NCBI RefSeq assembly: GCF_000143415.4
Contig: NW_003314261.1
Location: 5,658,866-5,722,865, forward strand
Origin: Selaginella moellendorffii
Lineage: Eukaryota > Streptophyta > Lycopodiopsida > Selaginellales > Selaginellaceae
Direction: 5' to 3'
Length of the DNA stretch: 64,000 nt
In this document: piece by piece, positions 11,341 to 21,184 of the stretch
How positions within the stretch are numbered: the first letter of the stretch is position 1
Layout: each line of letters begins with the position of its first letter
Translations under genes and position numbers: made by a program
Notes under the pieces: generated by a model
Databases searched by the model: none
Seen by the model: only the letters and a program-made list of their open reading frames with translations
Told to the model about the DNA's origin: nothing

Positions 11341-12244
11341 TGTAGCGCACCTGAATTTGGAGCCGAACTCCAAGCCTATTGCGCTACAAACGAGGGTCCA
11401 GTACAATCCCATGAGCACCATCTCCCTGTATCTAGCACTTGCACGCAAAATGGTGTCAAATGGAGTCTGGCACAATTTTGGCATACCAGTGGCCTAACGC
11501 AAGGAGGAACCGACTAGAGCAATGTGGAGCTTCGGCTTAGACCCAAGCCGGACACAGAACAAGGAGCGACACAGCTCAGCGGGAGCCAAACTAATGTTTT
11601 AGATGGTTGGACATACACTTCAACCACTATCCCTACGATACATTTGGGACCCCCCCCCCCCCTTTAAGAACACACGCTTTAGGCTTTCACCCCAAGCCTC
11701 CCTTAATATCAGGAGTTAGTCTCTTTGGGATAAGCTTGAAACTTACTAAATATAGAATGACGCTAGATTGCGAATTTGGACACGAGACGAACACCATTGT
11801 GTTCAAACTGACCTCTACATTCTGTAGATATGCCAAATGAGCGAATCTAGACACTTTCCATAAATAGCATTTGGGACCGAAATGAGACTAACACAAAGGG
11901 TGTGATAGCGAAGGTGTTTGGCAGACTCGGTAGGCTATCATCCAGCAATATTAAGGGACTAGTCTCAACACGCGAGGGTTCTTGCCAAGCCAGTGTAAGA
12001 CAGAGTAAAAGAGAACTAACAAGCCAGGCCAAGTATGCTTAGGTAAATAGACACTTAGGAATTCCTTCCTTATGCTCATTCGGCCAAGTATAGATGCAAA
12101 GTCCAGTTTACTAACACTTGGACAAGAGGGGCTAATAAAGGGAACTAGCAGTACCGACCTCTTGCCGTCGTGGCAGTAAGGAAAGAGTGTCCGTAAGGAC
12201 TAGCCAACAAGTATCTTTCGATACCTGAAGTCACATTTGCGACA
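11341..12244 (-). mobile_element. Chromovirus R-A 5' LTR (904 bp)
   Basis: TGTAGCGCACCTG...TTTGCGACA on the plus strand; the element reads on the minus strand. It is homologous to 551-5,523 (minus transposon A), 42,330-42,970 and more distantly 58,092-59,246. It contains a poly-C tract near 11,650. Here the transposon A target region (AAGGGACTAGTCTC near 11,950) is unoccupied. Confidence 0.85.
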
Positions 12245-12554
12245 TGCTTGAAGCTCTATGACTATTCCAACATCGTTCCATGCTTTTGTCCCTTCGCTCT
12301 TTGGGCTAAACACTCAAGAGTCGTTCTATGCTCTAGTTCTTTTGCTCCTTCACTCCTTCGTTACAAGTTTGGGAGTTTGGCTCCATTCCTTCATTCAGTG
12401 GCTCAAAGCTTTGAAATTTAGGTTTCACTCCGCTGTCCTTGAATATGTGGCATATGGCACATGGCATGTGGCATATAGAGGGTTTAAATTCCGGCTCATA
12501 GTTATCCTATAATATATCACCATAGGATGAAGGGTGAAAACCACATATGCTACA
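12245..12554 (+). mobile_element. Fragment of a longer R-type LTR, opposite orientation
   Basis: Ends in ACCACATATGCTACA. Its reverse complement matches the first ~300 bp of the LTR at 58,092 (GTTTGGGAGTTTGGC, GGATAAAGGGT, repeated CACATGCCAC words). It abuts R-A's 5' LTR tail-to-head, so it is a second truncated insertion or recombinant. Confidence 0.6.
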
Positions 12555-13690
12555 ATATAGCTATTTAATATGAGTTTCTTCTCTTCTTTCAAAATAGCTT
12601 TTCAATGACTTCAAACACAATACATGGAGATAGAGTCTTTGGAATGTAAGTACTCATTGGATGGTATGCAAAGCTATAGACAAGGCCTTTGTCATCAGAA
12701 GTGTTATAGATAGATTCAATTCAAGAAGGCTGAATTATATCATGTGGATCCATAGTGAATACCATATCATAAAAGCCATTGAAAATATAGAAGGTATTTT
12801 TATTCACATAACAAAGACAGCTCTCACCTTTTTTTATTTTTTGCATATAGATCTCATCAATGACAATGACCACTTGGAGCCATTTCTTATTGCCATGAGC
12901 TTGGGAGCAAATGTTGAGAATTTGATCATTGTTGAAAAATATCCACAACTAGACAAATTTGCCTTGCACTTAATAATTCCTAAATAAAACCTCATAAGCA
13001 ACAATCATTTGTCTTGTTGCCTTATAGGGCATCTCTCACCAATTATTGCAAATGTGACTTTGGGTATTAAAAATAGTTGACAAGTTGAGGCTAACTTATA
13101 ATAGCTTCTAAGAAAGCATTTGAGTGCAATGTTGCAAAATAACTGAGAGAACAAGAAAAATAAGATGCTAAAGAAGCAAAACTTTTTGAAAACCAAAGTA
13201 AACAATATGAAAATAAAAACAATGCTAGAAAGCAAACAAGCAACTAAACTCAAATATAATCAAAAGTAACTCAAATGGCACTAGAAAAAACATAGGAGGA
13301 CAATATATGGTTGAAAACTCCTGGAATCTCTAAACTGGGAGGAAAACATCCACACGAGATCTTCCTAGGAGTTTCAAATCTAATCTAGTCCCTAAATCTA
13401 AAACTACACTACAAGAAGAATGCACTTACCTGCTTGTGCCAAGCCAAGTTGAGACTGTGAACAAGTGCTTGAAGGTGCTAGTCCCATGCCTTTGATCCCT
13501 TGAAGGCGGTGGGTAAGTAAGACATTGCCATTGCTATGAAGAGCCAAAGAGATAGGCAGAATGACGATGTATTGCAATGTATTTTGTATTAGGGATAAGT
13601 CTAAAAACATTCTAAGTTCTACTTTTATAGTCGCTAATGCTCACGTCAAGGTTAGGAATACAGTCCTAACCTTGAACCTCTCAAGTTTAC
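12555..13690. repeat. Non-coding repeat, partly duplicated beside the assembly gap
   Basis: I see no convincing gene. About 12,730-13,283 is nearly identical in direct orientation to 32,321-32,873, up to the N gap. 13,561-13,660 recurs inverted at about 32,210-32,320. The tail (about 13,625-13,725, CAAGGTTAGGAATACAG...) recurs at 33,488-33,582 and, inverted, at 31,791-31,885. A 108-codon open frame (12,661-12,987) is partly conserved in both copies but has no recognisable domain. Confidence 0.6.
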
Positions 13691-13696
13691 TTTCCT

Positions 13697-15308
13697 AAGC
13701 TTGAATCCTCGAGCCTGTCTTTTTCTCCCTTCTCCACTCTCCCACGATTGCCTTGTGCTGCGTCCCGCAGTCACTGCTCCATCGCTGCATCATGGGTAGC
13801 CGTTCCCTCATGCGGTTCCTCCTCCTCTTCCTCCTCATCATAAGTCTGAGCTGCTTCCTCGAGTGCGTGAATTCTTTCTTTGCTGCGAGCAGCTCCTTGT
13901 TGAGCCTTGCATTTTCCTGCTCGTACTGCTGCGATCCTGCTCCTCGCGGCCTCATTTCTCCGGTGTGTAGCGGCGTGGAGGGTGGTTGTGGAGGTGCTAC
14001 TCTGCTCCATCCTGCTGCCCATGGTTGTCCATCTCGTCAGCTTCGTCGATTGGTGAGAGCCCGTGACTTGCTTTGTCGAAACCCTTGTCGTTGTCCTTGG
14101 CCGTGGCAGTTATCACAACCGTTTTGGGCTCAAGGTTACAGTCCTGTGTTGCTGACTCAAGACTGCAAACTTGAGCTTCCGGGAGCTGCTTCGGATCAGC
14201 TTTGTCGATTTGAGTGCTTTCGTCTTGAGTGTGTATCTCTAGCAGTGAAATTTCCTGCGTGTGATCCTCTGGGTTTTCTTCGACATGGGGTGGTTCCTCC
14301 AGCGTGTTCTCATGCTCCACAAGTCCCTGTTCCTTTGGAGTTTCCTTCTGGAATTCTCCTTGTTCGTCCTGAACTTCCACTCGTTTTTCCTGTGCCTCTT
14401 CTTGGTCGTCTTGCTCCTCATCCTCTTTTTCCTGTGTCTCACTCCCATCGCTATGGTCATGCTTCTCCTTCACTGCCCTCACCTGGGCGTGAGGGACGAT
14501 CACCAATGCTCTGTCATTGTTGACTGACAAAGCCTCAATATACGGGAACAACATTGTTGTAATTTTCTTCTTACTCTCCAGCGCATTGTAAACCTGTGAG
14601 AGTTCCCTATGGAACTTGGTGTAAACGTATGCTCCCAAGTCGACCTGGACTCCATTGTTCAGGTCCTCGTAGATGAAGGCAACGTTCTTGCTCACTGATG
14701 TCGCCGTGCGTCGGAATTCCAATGTCGCAAGAAGGAATTTAAAAATCCCTCGGAAGTTTTCCTTCACATTGGAGAGCTGCAGAGATGCTGCTGTCTTGTA
14801 ATTTGCTGCACGCTTCATGATCTCTGGATCAATGGCTCTGTCTCACGGAGCTGTCACTCGCTTTCCCCTGTTTGGTAGCTGAAGAGCTTTGGCGAAGTCT
14901 TCTTCTTCAATCGTGATTTTTCCGCGCGCAAGATCGATAATCTTCCTCTCGATTCCCTGCTGGCCGGTGCTTGTCGTAGCTGTCATCAGGACCGAAAAGC
15001 CATAGAGTTGATGCTTTCGCAACCATGCATCAAGAGTCTCATCGCGAGACCATACTGGATTGCCCACTTGGAAAACCGTGCATACCTTATTCTCCTCGTC
15101 GGAGAGTTCTATCGGTTCTTCCTCTTCCCGTGGATGGCATGAAGCCCTTGTCCCAACTCTAGTCCTCATTGAAGCTGCGCTTTCACCAGACCAAGAATCA
15201 CTACAATTTTGATCACTGTTTGCCCCTAGTGGGCTCCCTTTTTCCTGATCCCGGAACTCTTTTCTTCTCACAGCCGCCAAGATTAGGGTTAGGTCCCATT
15301 CTTGTTGA
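13697..15308 (-). pseudogene. Unrecognised acidic/coiled-coil protein downstream of a Ty3 integrase, split by transposon B
   Basis: One minus-strand frame runs from the edge of transposon B (15,308) to 13,997 with a single in-frame TGA at 14,843 (one change from CGA). It reads LAAVRRKEFRD..., a segment with AWLRKHQLYGF, then a long E/Q/D-rich part (EKEDEEQDDQEEAQEKR). Another frame below 13,955 encodes a coiled coil (YEQENARLNKELLAAKKEF). The frame stays open across B: removing B and one TTGA joins it to 23,285 and beyond. On this strand it lies 3' of the integrase at 23,389-24,427. It may be an extra ORF of that element. No family is recognised. A piece (about 14,202-14,585) recurs at 32,974-33,355. 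Confidence 0.5.
15305..15308. repeat. Target-site duplication TTGA of transposon B (left copy)
   Basis: TTGA immediately precedes the left TIR; the same four bases follow the right TIR at 23,281-23,284. Confidence 0.85.
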
Positions 15309-15332
15309 AAGCTCTATTTCGTTAAAGTGGGA
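15309..15332 (+). repeat. Left terminal inverted repeat of transposon B
   Basis: AAGCTCTATTTCGTTAAA plus six more bases, identical to the A TIRs. Confidence 0.92.
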
Positions 15333-15750
15333 ATTGTCATTATCCTACTTGTAAAATAAGGTTTCCAAACCTTTATATAGTATATAAATATAACAAAATT
15401 CAACTGCATTGAGGCACATGCCATTTTATTTTAAACAAGGAAATGTCTACTCAATCACTTCTCCTCCCCCTGCCACTGCTTCACCTCTCTCTTCTCCTTG
15501 TCATCGTCATCCAATTTCTTTCCATCCTTTTAATATTGGCTCAGTTGCTCCGAGTCTAGGTGGAGCCCAAGTCCCCATTCAATCTTTACTTTCCCCTTAT
15601 TAATAAAACAACTTTGTAGACTTCCAATAACATGCTGTAACACTTCTAGTATAATGCAAATCCTCTCAAAGAATTGTCTTTTAATATTAATACAATGGCA
15701 TGGAACCCCATGCCATAATAAGTTACATTTTAAAATAAATACATGCCATC

Positions 15751-18144
15751 TCAGACTGTTATTTTTTCCCTCCAACGCCTATACAATAATCTTGGAATTT
15801 CATCACTCTCCACACTATCAGGATTTAAACCCAATAGTAATGCCATCTCTTCTCTAATACGTCCACGCTCATGTTCAGTGGTCGAAGAACCCATCCGGTT
15901 GAGCAGATTATGGAGATGCGGATAGTGCTTGGCTAGACAATATACATGCCATAAATGATGACTAGTGTGGACATTCGTCGGTATCTTCTTCTTAGCCATT
16001 ATCCCATGGATCTCCTGCATCTCCTTGCCTTTCAACCGAGCCTTCACCTCGTTCAAGGCCTTCCAGAACTTGTGATAGGATTTGGAGTCGTAGATCATAT
16101 AGTGGACTGAAGATTCCACCTCCGCAAGTCCCACCATTAAGTCAATGATGGAGCTGACTTCGTCTGCATGAGTGATCTCCTTGTTTGTGAAGTCCATCAC
16201 ACAAAAGATGTTCTTGACCTGCTCATCTCCGCGGGAAACGATGCTCCTCCACCTTTGATCCTCATCCGAATTCACGTATACCCGGTAAGGTTCTCGATAG
16301 GCCTCTACTGCGGGGTCGAGCTGTTTCTAAAGCCGGCGGTCGACATCCCTTTTAATGAAATTTGGATACTGATCCAACTTCTCAGCTTTACTTTTCATGG
16401 CATCCCGCAGTAGATCGATGAACTTGGGGGCCCCCTTCACGTACTCGTCGATGTCTTCATTTGACAACTCCAGCTCTTCCATCATCTCTTGCGTGGTGTC
16501 GATGCTCACCCTCTCCACGGCCACTTGCTCGAAGATCCAATCCTTCAATAGCGCACGAGCTCTCAGAGTCGTGCACAAGTCCTCGTATGTCACAATATGG
16601 CCGGGAGTCATTTTGGTCTTGTTGAAGACTACCTCACCACGTAGAAGAGCATTAGCCACTGTCAGAAGGTCGTTGTCGTCTAGAGACCGAGAGAAACGCA
16701 AGGCGTTGAGCTTCAAATCATTGGGCTTCCGGCCGTCCTCCACACCCATTGAGTTTAGCAACTCCCCGTCATGGTACCTCCTCAGCACATCTAACCATTT
16801 GTCAAAAACAACTTTTGTCGTGAGTAGAATGTTATGGATGTTGAGTGTGTCATTGACCCCTAGTGTTTTCGAGAGAAGACTCGAGAATTCCTGCAATGGA
16901 AATGGCGTGAGGCCACATGCTATGCCACATGCAACGAGGCTTACCTGCCAGGCGCTAGTTGCTAGTGCACGTCCTTGTCCTGGTTTTTGTGGCTTCTTCA
17001 GTTGAACCCAGAGCTTCCGTGTTCGTGCCAATGTCTCGTGCAGACCCGATTTGTAGCACATTTCTTTCTTGACATTCTGCGCGTGGGAGATGTATATGAT
17101 AGATCGGAGGGGCGAGTTGCCTTTTATCAAGCGGACAACTCTTGTTTTGAAGACTTTCTTCACCTCCTCGCCCACCATAATATCCACAACTATCTCTTGC
17201 ATCGCCAAGCTAGAATGTTGCCCGGAGACGGCATAGAACCGGATGTTCTGATCGTCCAACACCTTCCTATTGATCAAGTCTGGAAACCTCGTCTCGCCCT
17301 TCATTGTTCGGTAGTAGGGGATCACGTCTACGATGTCGGGTGTTACTGGACTTGCCAGCATCTTCTGCTTCAGTTTCTCCACCCACTCATCAGATATTAG
17401 CCTGTGGTTGTATTTGCTTTGGATGTCGATATGGCTCACGTCGATTGTATATACTTTGTTGGAATAGTAACAAGTACTATTATCTGCGACGATTTTTGCT
17501 GCCTCTTCTTGCTCTTTCTGCTCTTTGCGGCTCTTCTTTTTGGTGGGTGTAGTGTTTGAACCCGAGGCAATGGCATCACCGAGTAGCTTCTTTTTTGGAG
17601 CAGGAGAGTCGGACGTCGGCTTGAGCTTGACCACCCTTTTCTGCTTCGGGGTAGTTTCCAGATCGACCCCCTTCCCCTTGACTTCGCGAACTGGAGGCAC
17701 TCTCAACGGCTCAATGTTGGAATATAGTTTTTGAACATCGCCATAGGTGAGGTCCGTGGATTCCATGTGATCTTCATAGACCCGCAGCGTCTTTGAGATT
17801 GTGGGCCTCCTGGACAACCTCTCCCTAGCTCCCTCTAGGAATTCCTCATAGCCGCTGCCCCCCTCCGGGAAGCCGCTAGGATGTGCAAGGTGGATCTTGA
17901 AGGCGGATGCTGTCTCTACCACAAGTGTCAGTCCATATTCTTACATGGAACTGCATGGAGTGTCTGTCACTTGGATGAGGATCCCCATGCATTCTTTTCT
18001 CCCACCATCTGTGTTGTACAGCCTTAGATCCTCGCCTTCCATCCCGAAAGTCCAACTGGTGAGCTCCTCCCCCTTCTCTGCATCCACATTGACAGTGGCT
18101 GGAAGAAGAACGCAATTCCTCGCCTGTTCAGAAATGCACAACAA
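15751..18144 (-). pseudogene. ParB-fold protein cargo gene of transposon B
   Basis: One frame runs 18,144 to 15,751 (798 codons) with only two in-frame stops: TAA at 17,943 and TAG at 16,327. Each is one C-to-T change from CAA or CAG. The order is an N-terminal region (SWTFGMEGEDLRL), a K/P-rich nuclear-type linker (about 17,550-17,700), then a ParB/sulfiredoxin-like fold: HRLISDEWVEKLKQKM, the pocket-like AVSGQHSSLAMQEI, and a later S-x-x-Q-N segment (SHAQNVKKEM). ParB-fold proteins bind palindromic DNA, and some are CTPases or nucleases. A helical C-terminal region ends in the ~72-residue tail (TSHHLWHVYCLAKHY... to REKITV) shared with element A's HAD gene. A 54-nt intron (16,891-16,944) is likely. 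The 5' end is unsure; a splice acceptor near 18,127 hints at an upstream exon. The ParB assignment is by motif reading only. Confidence 0.6.
16891..16944 (-). other. 54-nt intron in the ParB-like gene carrying a palindromic motif
   Basis: On the minus strand GTAAGCCTC... to ...TTCCATTGCAG. The length is a multiple of three, so the frame stays open even unspliced. It contains one copy of the element palindrome (16,902-16,923). Removing it joins LA to the EFSSLLS segment. Confidence 0.6.
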
Positions 18145-18966
18145 TTAGAGCTGACAGATGAAAAGCTAGCAGCTGGAAATAACGTGAGGCCACACGCCAT
18201 TCACCACTGCATCAGATGTCTTGAGGTTGCATCCTAAGATGGCGTGAGGCTACACGCCATCTGTAACCGGACTGCACTCGAGAGCCCAATCGGTGCATGC
18301 CAATGTTGCTACTGAATGGCATGTGGCCTCATGCCATTTTCTACTTGGCCTAAAAGACTTACCATTTGAAGTTGAATGGAGGCGTGACAATCAAGGCCGG
18401 ACTCGTTGGCGAATGTGCACTGTGTGTGCAGCGGATCGTAGCAGCAAGGCTACTCTGCCACTTACAGTTGGAGAGTGGCGCTGAAATCTCCTGGGACGCC
18501 AAATGGGCTGCGTGTGGGTGGCGGAGTGGGCGGCGGAGTTGGTGGCGAAGTTACAAACTGGGTGTGTCTTGAAGTGGACGCCGATGCACACGAGCACGAT
18601 GCGAGTGCAATGCGAGCGCGAGTGTGATGCAAGCGCGAGTGGACGCCGATGCACACGAGAAACCTGTAGAGAAGGTAGATGAGCGCGAATGTGAGCGTGA
18701 TCGCGAGTGGGAGCGCGATGCGAGCGCGAGTACGATGCAAAACCTAACCTCACACGCGCGAAATGTCACGACGGTTGGTAATCCCGCAACGTCATCATTC
18801 CTTGGACTTGGGCGCCACCATTAATTTCTGGATCGCTGCGCGCATGCATGCACGTGAAATCCAAAAGAAATCCGCAATGTCATCATTCCTCGAACTGCAC
18901 GCACGCGAAATCCAAAAGAAAGATCATGATTGGGATATCATTTAATATGCCGAGCAGTTACACGGC

Positions 18967-19250
18967 AAATAATCTTGGCGCGGATTGCTGACATGGCATG
19001 GCAAAGTTCGAATCATTGATATGGCACAGCTGGATCGAGGCAAGGACATGATGTGACAAAGTTCAACGTCCGACAGCAAAGTCTAGAAGCTACTCAGTTT
19101 GAAATTTGTCAGAGGAATTATAAGATCTGGTTTGTCAAAGGATTTGATGTGACGTTCAAGCGTGTGGGCTCATGCAATTTTGATCCCAAAAAATGCACCA
19201 AAAAATGCTCGGCATTATCTCTTGAATGGCATGGGGCCGCATGCCATTTT
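18967..19250 (+). repeat. Direct repeat copy 1 in transposon B
   Basis: 18,967-19,165 matches 20,218-20,421 at roughly 93-95% by eye (AATAATCTTGGCGCGGATTG...). The adjacent 19,153-19,250 (GTGGGCTCATGCAATTTTGA...) matches 20,078-20,170, so the two blocks are in swapped order. Confidence 0.8.
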
Positions 19251-19720
19251 CAGGGGCACATAGGAGTATATTCCTAGAATATTCTGACACGTGCGAGATT
19301 GTTTTGAGTTTTCTGGAGATCCAACCGTTAGATTGCAACTAGATTTTACAGAATGGTATACAATGTCTTTCTTGATGACCTTGCAAAGAAGCATCTCGAT
19401 CGGACACCACATGAGACCACACGAGCCTTACAATGTTTCAGGGGCATTTGCCATAGATCCGACCGTTATTTTGCTCCAAGATTTTACAGTTTGGTGTGCA
19501 TTGACCTTTCCATCGACATTGCAAAGGGACATCACAATCAGATGTGGGATCACAAGAAACTAACTTCACTAACTCTGGTTTCACCAAGATCTATGTAAGG
19601 AGTTATGAAATGAAAGAACCCTCTCTATTGAAATGTGTTTATCGTCCTAGGGGCATTGTGACATATCAAAGGATTTTGCATCAAGTTCTGTATTTTCATG
19701 TTTATCAAGCTACTGAATTG

Positions 19721-19747
19721 CTAAACCCTAAACCCTAAACCCTAAAC
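19721..19747 (+). repeat. Telomere-type (CCCTAAA)n tract
   Basis: Three to four consecutive units of CCCTAAA, the plant telomere complement, inside transposon B. It is far too short for a telomere and may be a filler at a repaired break. Confidence 0.85.
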
Positions 19748-20077
19748 ATGTGGCAAATGCTGCGTGAAGAAAGATGCCCTTTCTGGGCAAATGCTGTAAG
19801 AGGCAGATGCCGAGCAGATGTATCTCAGGCTAGCGAAGGGGACAAACGAAAGCTAGCTATAAACATGACGGGATGCAAATAGATTACTAGGCTGGTCCTG
19901 CGAAAATCTAAAACCATAATTGAAAACATTGAAAATGCAAAAAGAAAGGTTTATAATATTTTTGAATTTTAAACAACCAAAGGAATGTAAGTAGGGCATG
20001 TGTTTGTAAGTTTAAAAATGCCTCAACCACTTAAATTCCCAAGTAAATAAAGCTGTTTCTATTTTTGGTACAGATAA

Positions 20078-20421
20078 ACTTTATAGCATGTGGGCTCATG
20101 CAATTTTGAACCCAAAAATGCACCAAAAAATGCTCGACTAGCATTATTCTTTGAATGGTGTGTGGCCTTATATTGCCATAAATGGACGTACACACACAGC
20201 ATAATTATTCCTTTACATGGCGAATAATCTTGGCACGGATTGCTGACATGGCATGGCAAAGTTTGAATCACTGACATGGCACTGCTGGATTGAGGCAAGG
20301 ACATGATGTGACAAAGTTCAACCTCCGACAGCAAAGTCTAGAAGCTACTCAGTTTGAAATTTGTCAGAGGAATCATAAGATCTGGTTTGTCAGAGGATTT
20401 GATGTGACGTTCAAGCGTGTG
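20078..20421 (+). repeat. Direct repeat copy 2 in transposon B
   Basis: Contains the partners of both blocks listed for 18,967-19,250, about 1.25 kb downstream for the larger block. It is followed by the CG-rich 30-bp tandem repeat. Confidence 0.8.
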
Positions 20422-20850
20422 TTATTTTTGAATTCTCGAACTCATTCCTAGGTCTATCATTTTTGTGCGCCGTGTTCTTGGTTCCGCTGAGCGCAGTGAG
20501 CGCTGCTTGTGTAAGCGGCGTTGTGAGCTGTGGTTTATGCGTCTACGAGCGGTTGCGGCATTGCGAGTGCCATTGCGAGTGGCAGTTTGTGCAAGCGGCG
20601 CTACGAGCAGTTGCGGTGTTGCGAGCGGCGCTACGAGTAGTTGCGGTGTTGCGAGCGGCACTGTCTTTGGTGTGGCTACCGCTTCCTCTTGATATTCGGC
20701 ACTTGTGCTTCCTAGTATGTTCACTATGGAATGGCTTAGGACCACATTTAGAAATGGCATGAGGCCACATGCCATTTTGGGCCCTTGCAATTTCATGGCT
20801 AGCGTATTGTCATGTATGTTTTTACTTGCCTGCAGCTGTGTGTATATCAA

Positions 20851-21031
20851 GATGGCATGAGGCCTCATGCCATCTTTGGCCCCTGCTAGCCTATTGCCAT
20901 ATTCCTTTTGCCTTGCTGCAACAGTATATATTTTTGTATGGGTGACTAGTCACGCACACAAAAATATATACAGTTGCAGCAAGGCAAAAGGAATATAGCA
21001 GGGGCCAAAGATAGCGTGAGGCCTCATGCCA
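20851..21031. repeat. Long hairpin upstream of the transposase start
   Basis: A ~180-bp near-perfect inverted repeat whose arms each begin with a palindromic motif, continue through TTTGGCCCCTGCTA and CCTTTTGCCTTGCTGCAAC, and meet at GTGACTAGTCAC (20,942-20,953). It ends ~150 bp before the ATG at 21,185. Confidence 0.85.
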
Positions 21032-21184
21032 ATTTTGTGAATGCGAAATTTCACGTGGGTGTCAATAGCATGTTTGAATAATGGCATGTGGCCTCATGCT
21101 ATTGAGGTTGTTTGGTATGTTATGATTTAGGCCATTCTCCAATCATTTTTTGTATGGTCTTAACTTCTTTTCTGCACTTTCAGA

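Larger units (their letters stand above)
18145..21184. other. Low-coding middle of transposon B
   Basis: No gene can be supported in these 3 kb. It holds palindromic motifs at 18,179, 18,239, 18,316, 19,226, 20,754, 20,852, 21,011 and 21,081, a GCGAG-rich low-complexity stretch (about 18,540-18,740), a pair of ~200-bp direct repeats, a telomere-like tract, and a 30-bp tandem repeat near 20,585-20,665 (GCGGCGCTACGAGCAGTTGC plus ten bases). Confidence 0.6.

Noticed and set aside
12245-12260. Target-site duplication for R-A as a simple element 551-12,244
   Set aside because: The right flank (TGCTT) does not match the left flank (CTGGC); the match is instead at 42,971, showing later rearrangement.
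12661-12987. 108-codon frame partly conserved at 32,262-32,579
   Set aside because: The two copies differ in the N-terminal part and the conservation is explained by recent DNA duplication; no domain.
13753-14523. 256-codon plus-strand frame
   Set aside because: Antisense shadow of the acidic E/Q-rich frame on the minus strand; C/S/L-rich, without a domain.
16397-17400. Plus-strand frames of 141-202 codons
   Set aside because: Shadows of the ParB-like gene on the minus strand.
18391-18769. Several overlapping frames rich in R, H, S and A
   Set aside because: Low-complexity GCGAG-type sequence in transposon B; open on several frames at once.
19721-19747. Telomere or chromosome end
   Set aside because: Only three to four CCCTAAA units, embedded in a transposon with element sequence on both sides.
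1694-21102. Palindromic motif array considered as a CRISPR-like array
   Set aside because: Spacing is irregular, units are palindromes inside eukaryotic transposons, and there are no cas genes.
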